From assembly GCA_019022495.1 (NCBI GenBank), contig JAFEKR010000007.1:1922001-1986000 (forward strand): a DNA stretch of 64,000 nt, in the 5' to 3' direction. The notes under the pieces were generated by a model, which worked only from the letters and a program-made list of their open reading frames with translations, had not been told where the DNA came from and ran no database searches. This document shows positions 56,081 to 64,000 of this stretch, piece by piece. The position numbers were made by a program, and so were the translations under genes. Every line of letters starts with the position of its first letter. Position 1 is the stretch's first letter. The DNA is from Epichloe hybrida (lineage: Eukaryota; Ascomycota; Sordariomycetes; Hypocreales; Clavicipitaceae).

Positions 56081-56680
56081 CGCTTGAGGGGGCTTGCCAT
56101 GACCACAAGTGGACTCGATGCTAACCCGCGTGGACAGACGACCCAGAATGACGAACATTTGTCAAAGCTAAACACGAAGCGCCTCTGCGAGCGTTGGCTG
56201 GACAGCTTGTTCATGGTCCTGTACGAAGATCTCCGCGTGTACACCATCTGGCGCACGCAGATGGCTCAGTACCGCGCCCAGCAGATGCAATATAAGAAGT
56301 CTGCCGAAGAATGGGAAATTCTCGGTGCCCTCGCCGAGCGACTGCAACACTTTGACGAGGCCGTCGAGGCCTACAGAGCCTGTCTCTCGCTTCGGTTCAG
56401 CCCCAAGTCGTTGGCTGGCGTGTTGCGCGTTTTCGAGAAGACGAAGAACACCAGAGACTCTGTGGCGGCCATCATCAGACTGGTCACCTGGCAGTATCGC
56501 TGGTACAGCGAGTTCAGCCCGGAACTGCTGCACACGATCCGCACGTTGATCGAGGACGACGGTGCGGTCAAGGTCAGGAGCATAATACAGGCCACGAGTC
56601 TGCCGCAGAATGTATTAGACCTGACGCATCACTATGCGGCTCTGTGTGCCACGTTTCGAAGCAGCGGAACGGAAGGCTGA
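54273..56680 (+). CDS. ChAPs-family exomer subunit (BCH1/BUD7/CHS6-like)
   Basis: Five exons: 54273..54295, 54349..54475, 54539..54669, 54737..56012 and 56138..56680, giving 699 residues. Introns are 53, 63, 67 and 125 nt; the last contains a 45-bp GT repeat. The N-terminus is MVAPAVPEVTEEVLHESIDA. Family landmarks include ALRELGPPDLVHLLK, HHVTGVDASSSASLAAY, CCYNAFSRLDMRVHVSIPG (formed across intron 3), ESYCVDERG, FFRGWQLGSDSVVQVPTN, and the TPR-like AAPSEFGTWARLAQVY and LNSCPMFTYQDKDTP. ChAPs proteins bind Chs5 and Arf1 in the exomer coat, which exports chitin synthase and other cargo from the trans-Golgi. An acidic insert at about 380-430 looks disordered. Reading from the internal Met at 54765 would lose the conserved N-terminus. 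Confidence 0.9.
56035..56079. repeat. (TG)n microsatellite in an intron
   Basis: About 45 bp of uninterrupted TG in the last intron of the ChAPs gene, 22 bp after the donor. Confidence 0.95.
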
Positions 56681-57486
56681 AAGGTTTCCTTGGAAGAAAA
56701 AGACGAGAGCAGGACCACGGACAGGGAGCAGTAGCATGTCGTGGCGTCGGGGTAGTCGGATCGGTTGAAGCAAAAAAACAGTCCTGACCTGTGGAACTTT
56801 GTCATTACTTCTGCCGTAGAGACGATCAATACCTCACTTATAATCTACACCGAGTCTCCTACATGGCTGCAATGTTTTATATGTGAGGGTGCGATGAAAG
56901 CATTAGATAGATGCCTGGTTCATTGACAATGCGATGCAACTAGACTTGGCTTGGATACTTGCTTGCATGTACTCAAAGTTTTTATTACGACATGATCTAC
57001 GATACACCACCTGAATTATTTGACAAATCTACAATAACAGGGGTAAATAAGCGAATCAGACATTAGCTAGGAAAAAACAAAGGAGACAGGGGCTATGATT
57101 AATAGGCACCTTGAATTATAGACGATTTATTTACAAAATAATATATCTTTTAGTAGCGCTTTATACCCTATGTATTTTCCTTATAGCTCTCTGATAATAG
57201 TACTACTTACAGCTGATGGCAGCTGTTAGAGGGGAACGAAAAATTGGGGCACGTGCTCCGTAGATTTGTAACGAAAATAATTCAGGGTGGGGGGCATCGT
57301 ATCTGGAGATCCCTGCAAAGGCGGGGCACAGCTCTGACGACACCTTTTTTTCCAAATTTCGGGCCCAGACTTTTTTTTTTTTGACTTGTTGGACGGCGCT
57401 CACAAGTCATGAATTTCTGTCTGACCGTTTCGCAGTCTTGTTGGTAAACTTGCCAAACGCCAAAAACACCAAAAAGCCGATATCAA
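56681..57486. other. Intergenic, ChAPs 3' flank and GPN1 promoter
   Basis: About 800 bp without a gene. The middle (56,990-57,190) is AT-rich. A poly-T lies at 57372-57381 just before the GPN1 gene. Confidence 0.5.
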
Positions 57487-58836
57487 ATGGCTACATCAGG
57501 CGAGAACGCGACGCGCCCCGTCGCCATCGTCTGCGTGGGCATGGCAGGTCAGTCAAGATGCGGCAAGCCAGCAAAAACAACTTGTGGTAGAGGTGGTGGT
57601 GGTCCAACTCCAAACACGCACGCACACGCACGCACAACATGAGTTTTTTTTTTTTTGGTTTCTAACGCTTCCTCGTTTCCTCACCTCGCAGGCTCCGGCA
57701 AAACGACCTTCATGCAGCGCATCAACGCGCACCTCCACAGCAAAGAGCAGCCCCCCTACGTGATCAACCTCGACCCAGCGGTGCTCAACGTCCCGTTCGA
57801 GCCCAACATCGACATCCGCGACTCGGTCAACTACGAGGAGGTCATGAAGCAGTACCACCTCGGCCCCAACGGCGGGATCCTCACGTCCCTCAACCTGTTC
57901 GCCACCAAGGTCGACCAGGTGGTCGGCCTGCTCGAGAAGCGCGCCAGGCCCGACGCCGAGAAGCCGGACCGCAGGCCCGTCGACCGCATCATCGTCGACA
58001 CCCCCGGCCAGATCGAGGCGTTTGTGTGGTCCGCGTCGGGCACCATCCTCCTCGAGTCGCTCGCGTCGTCGTTCCCCACCGTGGTGGCGTACGTGGTGGA
58101 CACGCCGAGGACGGCGTCGACGTCGACATTCATGTCCAACATGCTCTACGCCTGCTCGATCCTGTACAAGACCAAGCTTCCCATGATCCTCGTCTTCAAC
58201 AAGACGGACGTCAAGGACGCGTCGTTTGCGAGGGAGTGGATGACGGACTTTGACTCGTTCCAGGACGCGCTCCGGCGGGACGAGGAGTCGGACGCGCTCG
58301 GCGGCGCCGGCCGGGGCGTCGGCACCGGGTACATGGGGACTCTGCTGAACAGCATGAGCCTCGTGCTCGACGAGTTCTACTCGCACCTCAGCATGGTGGC
58401 CGTCAGCTCGCGGCTTGGCACGGGCGTCGACGACTTCTTCGAGGCGGTCGAGGACAAGAGGCAAGAGTTCCTGCGCGATTACCTGCCCGAGCTGGAGAGG
58501 AGGCGCCAGGAGAGGGGGGAGCAGAAGAAGAGGGCGCGGGACAGGGAGCTCGACAGGATGATGGGGGGCATGAGCGTTTCCCAGGCAGCGGCGGCGGCGG
58601 CGGCGGCAGCAGCAGATGATCATGATGATGGTGGTGGTGGTGGTGGTGGTGGTGGTGGTGGTGGTAGTGCCGACTCCGACGTCGAGGTGGCGAGCGATGA
58701 TGACGACGAGGATTCCGACGACGACGCTGCTGCAAAGGAGGGCTTGCAGGAACGGTACCAGGCGGCGGTGGGGGACAATGAAGATTCCATTCTGGCGGAT
58801 GCCAGTTTCGCAAAGTATTTGCACAAGCAGAGATGA
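57487..58836 (+). CDS. GPN1: GPN-loop GTPase 1 (NPA3-like)
   Basis: Two exons, 57487..57547 and 57692..58836, 401 residues. The 144-nt intron (GTCAGT donor, CCTCGCAG acceptor) splits the P-loop codon, rebuilding GMAGSGKTT at about 18-26. The diagnostic Gly-Pro-Asn triplet is at 78-80 (HLGPNGG). G3 is DTPGQIEAF at 123-131 and the guanine-specificity motif NKTD at 190-193. An insert with [16 protein letters not shown] is typical of GPN1. GPN1/NPA3 is needed for assembly and nuclear import of RNA polymerase II. The C-terminus has an Ala run, then about 13 Gly from a GGT microsatellite and a long acidic stretch before the conserved-looking [18 protein letters not shown]. Strong codon bias supports coding. 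Confidence 0.93.
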
Positions 58837-59036
58837 CGTCTGTTCAGAAGGGGGGGTCGTTGATTCATTCTTGGTCCTGTCTTCACTTGAACTTTGGAGT
58901 TTGCCATACATTCTATTTCCCTCCTCTCCTCTTTTATTCCTCTCCCTAAACAAAGCGCACCTAAACCAAGTTGCAACAAGTTCCTCCCATCCATCCATCC
59001 ATTCCAGAACGCCAAAATAGCAAAATTTCCCCAACC
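58837..59036. other. Convergent 3' region between GPN1 and RPB12
   Basis: 200 bp between two facing stop codons. Contains a ccatccatccatcc repeat. The 3' untranslated regions are likely to overlap. Confidence 0.5.
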
Positions 59037-59324
59037 CTACCGAGCCTCAAACTGCACCATTCTACCGACCCGTCAGCGACACCCCGATCATTCGGTAAAC
59101 ACCCCCCCCCCTTCCCCAAGAACATACCTCTTCGTCCTCTCCTTGTACAGGACCCTCCCCGCGCAGTGCGGACACGCCACGAGCGCGTCCTTGCCCAGCG
59201 AGACGCTGCTCCCGCAGTCGCCGCAGAGGTACGTCATTACGGAGCGGGAGGCGAGGTCGTCGCGCGTGTTGCCGCGGGTGGTGCTGGGGGCGCCGGTGGG
59301 GACTTGGTATTCTTCGCGGGGCAT
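59037..59324 (-). CDS. RPB12: RNA polymerase I/II/III subunit RPABC4 (Rpb12)
   Basis: Two exons, complement(59037..59061, 59128..59324), 73 residues. The 66-nt intron (GTATGT donor, GCTGAC branch, GGTAG acceptor) splits the last Arg codon, so the protein ends RTKRMVQFEAR, the invariant C-terminus of the family. Unspliced, the frame would run into non-conserved residues. A zinc ribbon is formed by CGDC and CPHC, separated by 13 residues, followed by RVLYKERTKR. The N-terminal 30 residues (MPREEYQVPTGAPS) are the usual variable fungal extension. This subunit is shared by all three nuclear RNA polymerases and bridges the large subunits. It is convergent with GPN1, whose product helps assemble RNA polymerase II. 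Confidence 0.93.
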
Positions 59325-59766
59325 GGTTGCTTGTGCTTGTGCTTTGGGGGAGTTGGTATTTTTGCTGTAAATGGGGAGTATGAGTATTCCTGCTGTGGGA
59401 GGTTGAGGAAGTGAGGTGGTGGGATGGGATGGGTGGATGTCGGGCAGAAATTAATTTTAGGGCGGTGTGATGGAGTGGTTGGTTGGTTGGTGGGGTGGGT
59501 GGGTGGATTGGAGTGGAGTGGGCGGGAAGCCAGAAGAGCAACTTTTGACATTAAGTCGTCGCGCGCGCGTAATAGAGTCGGAAAATTGGGGTTTATTCCT
59601 GGAATTATAGTTGTTGTTTTGTTTAAAGGTGTTTTCTAATGCCAGCCTTGGCCCCAAACCAGCGCCAAACGCCACCATATCCATGGGTATTATTAAACCA
59701 AATCCCGTCGTGAAACATGCCAGCATGTCCAAAAGTCAACGTCAAACGTCAACGTCAACGCCCCCC
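59325..59766. other. Intergenic region with short simple repeats
   Basis: 440 bp upstream of RPB12 and downstream of DRE2. Contains ggttggttggtggggtgggtggg-type G/T repeats at about 59,475-59,515 and a cgcgcgcg stretch near 59,560. No gene was seen. Confidence 0.5.
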
Positions 59767-60780
59767 CTACAGCTGCACCTCGTTCATGATGCGCACTTCC
59801 TCGCCGGGCTTGAACGCAGGCAGTCCGATAAACGGACAGGTCGAGCACCGGAACGCATCTCCCAGGGAGCAGTTGTTGCACGAGCCCGTCTTGCCCTTGA
59901 CCGTGAAGTCGAGCTCATTCAAGTCATTCGTGTCGAGCTTGATGGCTTCGAGGCCCGCATCGGCCTGCGCGCGTCTCTCCTTCTCTTCGGCCTCAAATTT
60001 AGCGGCCAGGCCGCATGTGCAGTCTTTGCAGGGGCGACGACGCTTCTGGGGCTGGCAGTTTGTTGCTACGGTGGCAAAAAAAAAAAAAAAAAAAAAAACC
60101 AGGTTAGTTTTGTGAGCACAACAGTTGTTGTTGGGGGGGGGGTTCTAATGAGACTTGTGAGACATACGTGCTTGTGGTCGCCGCTTGAGATCCTCCTCGT
60201 TCAATAAAGTATCTTCGTCAATCAACTCGTCGCTGTCGTCGCCGTCGTCATCCAAGTTGCTCAAGTCGAATTTGGGCGCGGCGGGAGGCTGGGTCTTCTT
60301 CTTCCCGAACCGCAGTGGAACGACGACCTCGCCGTCGTCTTGCTTCTCGAACCACCCACCTTGTTTGGCGACCAGGCCGGCGAGGATGGCTTCCTTGGCC
60401 TCCACGGCACCCAGCTGGCCGTCCTGGAACTCCAATCTGCCGCCGGCCTTCATGGCGGGGACCAGGGTCGAGAAGAGGTGGCGGTTCAAAAGTTGGGACA
60501 AGTCGGCGCCGCGGGAGCCATCGGCGTCGGTGAGGATGAGGACGAGATTGTAGGTGGCGGACGGGAGGGACACGAAGCCGGCAGACAGCCGGTCGAGCAT
60601 CTGTAGATCGGTATCGGAGCGATCAAAGGCCGTGAAGATGTCTCGTAGTTTTTCCTCGTGTGCGGCGACGGATGGCGGGGCCAGGAGCAGGTTGCGCTTG
60701 GCGGGGGTTGCCGCTGCTGCTGCAGGAGCCGGAGCAGAAAAGTCGGCCGTCGTGTCGATGAGGACGGTAGAGGGGGCCAT
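59767..60780 (-). CDS. DRE2: Anamorsin/DRE2, cytosolic Fe-S cluster assembly protein
   Basis: Two exons, complement(59767..60065, 60168..60780), 303 residues. The 102-nt intron (GTATGT donor, CCGTAG acceptor) contains a 24-base homopolymer. The N-terminal half is the methyltransferase-like domain without catalytic residues. A linker with [19 protein letters not shown] leads to the CIAPIN1 domain: [17 protein letters not shown], which binds the [2Fe-2S] cluster, then a twin CX2C motif CNNC ... CSTC, and the terminus [15 protein letters not shown]. With TAH18, DRE2 passes electrons for cytosolic and nuclear Fe-S assembly. The start [11 protein letters not shown] at 60780 is preferred; upstream in-frame Met codons give non-conserved residues. 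Confidence 0.94.
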
Positions 60781-61571
60781 GACGGTGGGTGGTGTGATTG
60801 ATGTTTGTGAGTCGGTGACGGGTCGAAAGATGAAGAGCGCAATCAAGGAAGGGTAGGTAGGTAATATTATTAGGGCACGGATCAATACGGAGTACAGGAA
60901 GGAATTCCTGCTTGTCTTTGCAACGTTTCTGCAATCCGACGTCGGCAGGGCCGCGTTTGAACAAGTGGGGTGGGGAGGGGGGGGAGGATGTGACTAATTC
61001 GCCATGGCCATGCGACATTTGTCATTGATCGGTCATTGGCCTGCGCTGCCATTGGGCTATTGCAACAAAAAGAAGAAAAAAGAAAAAAAAAAGCAGGTTC
61101 TCAACTCCACTTGCAAGTTGGGTCGAGAAATAATAAGATCTCGCATCGACGAGTTGGTGCAGCCATGATATCTGTGCGGTTCCGTCTCCGCAGCAGACGT
61201 GTTCCTTGTGAACAATAATGACAATCAGGTACCTGCATTTCCCCTGACTTTTACGGAATTACTCACCCCCCTTCCCTTCGGAGCGCCGGAGCCACAAAGC
61301 CGGCAACCCGCCCAGCCTCGCTTGGCACAAAGCGAAAAAACAACCTCGGTCAAGTTCTCACCACCACAGGGAACGGGAACATTGGGCCATTCCCTCAAAC
61401 CAACACTCACGGCCTCTAAAACAAAAAAACCTCACAAGCTCATTTTCAAACAACTTCACCTCCTCAGCTGGCCCTCCCCAGTCGGAGCGTCAAGCTCCTC
61501 CCCTTCCCCCCCCCAAAAAAAAAAAAAGATATCACCAAAAAAAAAAAACCACCACACCACGACTTCCAACA
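60781..61571. promoter_or_regulatory. Divergent promoter region between DRE2 and the HIT gene
   Basis: 790 bp with no gene. Contains G-run, A-run and C-run tracts (60,975, 61,065-61,090, 61,507-61,550). The C/A-rich leader directly before the HIT ATG is a common fungal 5' leader style. No specific factor site is claimed. Confidence 0.4.
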
Positions 61572-62123
61572 ATGTTCGACCCGTCCTCGGCCCCCGTCAA
61601 AGGCTGCCCCTTCTGCATCATCCCAGCCGTCCACGCCCCCTACGACCCTCTGCACCCGCCGTCCTCGATCGAACCGGGCCTCACCACGCCGGCGTCCTTT
61701 GTCGTCCTCTCGACGCCCTTGCTCATCGCCTTCCTCGACATCATGCCCCTCTCCCGCGGCCACCTGCTCCTCTGCCCGCGCGCCCACCGGCCCAAGCTCA
61801 CGGACACGACGCGCCGGGAGTCCCTCCATCTAGGCAACTACGTGCGCATCCTGTCCGCCGCGCTGGCCCGCGCGACCGGCGTGGAGGACTGGAACGTGGT
61901 GCAGAACAACGGCGCGGCCGCCGCGCAGGTCGTGCCCCATGTGCACTATCACATCATCCCGCGGCCCGAGATACGCGCGAGCGGCAAGCTGCGCGAGAGC
62001 TTCACCATGTTTGGGAGAGGCCAGAGGGAGGAGCTGGATGACGAGGAGGCCGGTGAGTTGGCCGACAGGATACGGAAGGAGGTGGCGTTGGTGTTGAGGG
62101 AGGAGGGGGAGGCCAAGTTGTAG
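61572..62123 (+). CDS. HIT-family nucleotide hydrolase
   Basis: Single exon, 183 residues, strongly biased codons. CPFCII at the N-terminus resembles the Cys pair of HIT proteins. The central IMPLSRGHLLLCPRAHRPKL is the family's substrate-binding strand region. The histidine triad is HVHYHIIPRP preceded by VVQNNGAAAAQVVP. Members hydrolyse or transfer nucleoside phosphates (Hint/HNT or Fhit types). The His-x-His-x-His-hydrophobic signature is complete, so activity is expected. The long C-terminal helix rich in Arg/Glu suits fungal HIT proteins rather than aprataxin. It is divergent from DRE2. The exact subfamily is not decided. Confidence 0.9.
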   Translation: MFDPSSAPVKGCPFCIIPAVHAPYDPLHPPSSIEPGLTTPASFVVLSTPLLIAFLDIMPLSRGHLLLCPRAHRPKLTDTTRRESLHLGNYVRILSAALARATGVEDWNVVQNNGAAAAQVVPHVHYHIIPRPEIRASGKLRESFTMFGRGQREELDDEEAGELADRIRKEVALVLREEGEAKL

Positions 62124-63093
62124 TATACACACGACCGACGTTGAATTTAATTGGGGGGGGGGGGATCGCAAAGAGTCGTACATGGAATATACAGGCGAGG
62201 ACTAGCTGTTGCAGGATGTGTCACGATACCCCGGGTGGATTCACATTGTTTATGGAATTCGATTTCATGCTTCTTTGTATATTTTCCTCAATTTTACTGT
62301 GATCCTTGTAACATGGCTGCCGTGTTCCGAGGCCGATGACGGGCATCTCGTCTCCTGTGTTGAGGGTGATTGTGCGGCTGGCTGGAACCACGTTAGTAAT
62401 TTCGACTTCTCTCCCCAATCTCTTCGGGGCTCGATTGACGACGGTCCAGTTGGAAGGGGGGTAGTCCGTACAGATGGAAACAGTAACGTCGTGGCGTGTT
62501 TGATGGCTGCCATGATGACCATGGCGATGGGATGAATGACGCAGTTGCAGCATAATCTTTTCTCCCTCTCCCCCTCTCCCTCTCCCCGCGCCAGCTGCGA
62601 TTGCGACAAATCCGGGAGCCATCTCGGAGATTAAACTAATTCCATGGCCGCGTTGGAGAATCGCCGATGCATATCTACAAGCTGCTTCCAGGCCAAGTGC
62701 AGGCCATAATGACAACTTGTTCTACTATTCCGAGAGTCCTACTCGAGTTGCTCGCCCATTGGTTTTTTTTTTTTTTTTCCCCATCTCGGAGCTTCATCTT
62801 TGTTTACCCCGAAATACAGACTTGAATCGACGTGCCGTTGATTCGCATCTCCAACACGAAGCTCGTACATTCGTAAGAAAAACATACACACCTCTTGATC
62901 TGACATCCGTGACCTTTTCTCTGAGAAACAGGGCATGAATCCATCATCAACAAGATACCCATCCTAGACACCCCATGTATTAAGCTCCTCGCTGCCCCCC
63001 AAAAATCACTTGCAACACCGGATTCGCAACATTGCCGCCCGTGTCCGAGCGCGGAATCCTCCTAATCAAATATACTGCGAAAGCCTGCCAGAG
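62124..63093. other. Intergenic region containing an aldo-keto reductase scrap
   Basis: Nearly 1 kb without an intact gene. Apart from the fragment listed separately it holds a ccctctccccctctccctctcc repeat (about 62,563-62,587) and poly-T (62,763-62,778). Confidence 0.5.
62323..62376 (-). pseudogene. Aldo-keto reductase N-terminal fragment
   Basis: Inside a 164-residue minus-strand frame, 18 residues read RTITLNTGDEMPVIGLGT, which is the first strand and turn of aldo-keto reductases (consensus TFTLNTGxxIPxxGLGTW). The next residues (RQPCYKD) and the rest of the frame have no further match, and the catalytic Asp-Tyr-Lys-His set is absent. It is best read as a remnant of a deleted gene, or a first exon whose body has been lost. 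Confidence 0.45.
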
Positions 63094-63696
63094 TTAGCAC
63101 CCCCCTTTCAAAGGACAAGGGAAAAGGGAAAGAAGAAGGAAGAAAAAAAAAAAAAAACTCAACTCTATCAAGTTCCCATCCGGATCCCTAACATACAAAC
63201 TCCTCAACTCCCCCCTCGCCCCAGCCCTCCTCACCACCCCCTCCTCCAAGACCTCCACGCCAACCCCCCCAAGCCCCTCCAGCAAACCGTCCATGTCCAC
63301 CCCGTCGTCCAGCAGGAAGCACAGATCCGCCGTCCCCGGCAGCGCCGTCCTCGCCTTGGGCTCAAACTCCCTCCCCCTCTGATGCAGATTGATCTTGTGC
63401 GTGCCGAACAGAAGCGCGTGTCGCGGCGTGGACGGGTCGGACCCGGACGTGAATGTCTCGGCGGTCATGCCCAGATGGGTCGTGTACCAGGAGATTGTTG
63501 TGGCCACGTCTGCGCATGTGAGGACGAGGTGGTCCATGTCTTTGACGGGCGCGAGAGCCATGATGGCTTTCTTGAATTTTTGGCAACTGTCGTGAATGGA
63601 TTGGATTGGACTGGATTGATGAGAGCCTCCGTGTGTGAATGCCTCGCGGGCCGCGGCAAGAGTAGTTTTATTAAGAGGTCCCAGCGGAATATACAT
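63094..63696 (-). CDS. Glyoxalase-fold (VOC) protein, GLOD5-like
   Basis: A frame of 200 residues; the core begins at the second Met (63561: MALAPVKDMDHLVLT) and would give 155 residues. Motifs follow the GLOD5/glyoxalase pattern: DHLVLTCADVATTISWYTTH, LGMTAETF, ALLFGTHKINLHQRGREFEP, LPGTADLCFLLDD, and LRSLYVRDPDGNLIELS. VOC proteins are metal-dependent lyases, dioxygenases or binding proteins; the substrate is unknown. The first 45 residues from 63696 are Ser/Thr/Lys-rich and could be a mitochondrial presequence or a non-coding leader. After LIELS the frame runs through a poly-T tract (a Phe-run) to a short tail, so the natural C-terminus has been altered or there is an unseen last exon. Confidence 0.8.
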   Translation of the reverse strand: MYIPLGPLNKTTLAAAREAFTHGGSHQSSPIQSIHDSCQKFKKAIMALAPVKDMDHLVLTCADVATTISWYTTHLGMTAETFTSGSDPSTPRHALLFGTHKINLHQRGREFEPKARTALPGTADLCFLLDDGVDMDGLLEGLGGVGVEVLEEGVVRRAGARGELRSLYVRDPDGNLIELSFFFFFFLLLSLFPCPLKGGC

Positions 63697-64000
63697 AGAG
63701 GCGGCCTGGCTATCCGGCCCATGGCCACAACCAGACTCTCCAACAACCCCGTTTTTGCTTCCTTTTTGGCGATTGCACGCGCCCCTCTCTTCGCACAGAA
63801 AAGAGACTAACCGAATATAGAAAGGCGCCAGCTCTTAACGCGCCAGTGGGTCCGGTCCGAAAACGACAAATTTTACGAGACTTTGCCCCGACTTGGATCG
63901 CACGCTGATGATGAATGCGAACATACGTACAGGATACTCTCCTTTGCTCTTGCTGTCCCGTACTGTGTCCCGTACTGTGGGATAATAAGACGTGAGTGAG
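63697..64000. other. Upstream region of the VOC gene to window end
   Basis: About 300 bp with no gene; contains a short direct repeat, tgtcccgtactg, at about 63,953-63,978. Likely promoter of the VOC gene. Confidence 0.4.

Noticed and set aside
54765..56087. ChAPs gene starting at Met 54765
   Set aside because: The conserved family N-terminus is encoded by upstream exons with good splice signals.
57553..59034. 493-residue minus-strand open frame
   Set aside because: Antisense shadow of GPN1, produced by strong codon bias; it shows no domain.
61199..62041. 280-residue plus-strand open frame over the HIT gene
   Set aside because: Shifted frame of the HIT coding sequence, Pro/Arg-rich with no domain.

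Overview
The window is a piece of a filamentous ascomycete nuclear genome. The support is short introns of about 50-140 nt with GTRNGT donors and CTAAC-type branch points, plus a set of recognisable fungal genes (HIR3, ChAPs/exomer, GPN1, RPB12, DRE2, a xylitol-dehydrogenase-like enzyme, a sugar transporter, a LysM protein). The sharply bipartite base composition and the RIP-like C-to-T/G-to-A decay of repeats suggest a Sordariomycete, possibly Hypocreales. The order is an inference, not something read directly.

Layout. Bases 1 to about 17,600 are an AT-rich, gene-free block of nested, decayed transposons. It holds three hAT-like elements with CAGAGYATTG-type termini (604-2441, 5167-7071, 8892-10763), one of them with a perfect 8-bp target duplication. 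A minus-strand Ty3/Gypsy element is split by the third hAT copy, and Ty1/Copia remnants are present, one ending in a 615-bp LTR (16419-17033). A small GC-normal island (17,955-24,107) follows, with a degenerate kinase, an FHA-domain kinase, a conserved unknown coiled-coil-type protein and a tiny spliced zinc-finger-like gene. A second AT-rich block (about 24,450-26,850) is a decayed Copia gag/protease interrupted by a clean 270-bp solo LTR. Bases 26,860-28,440 hold GATC-rich degenerate and tandem repeats.

From 28,439 to the end the DNA is ordinary euchromatin: a membrane protein, a paraoxonase-like lactonase/arylesterase, a disordered protein, a very large HIR3 gene (35,032-41,727), a divergent polyol-dehydrogenase/sugar-transporter pair, and a gene-poor stretch (46.5-54.2 kb) carrying two secreted proteins (a small cysteine-containing protein and a LysM protein) and an F-box relic. 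A housekeeping run follows: ChAPs, GPN1, RPB12, DRE2 and a HIT protein. The window ends with an aldo-keto reductase scrap and a glyoxalase-fold protein.

Functional links. XDH and the MFS transporter are divergently arranged and fit one sugar/polyol uptake-and-oxidation unit. GPN1 and RPB12 are convergent neighbours, and both concern RNA polymerase II biogenesis. HIR3 belongs to histone-gene/nucleosome assembly control. Exon boundaries are read by eye from splice signals and family conservation; none has transcript support here.
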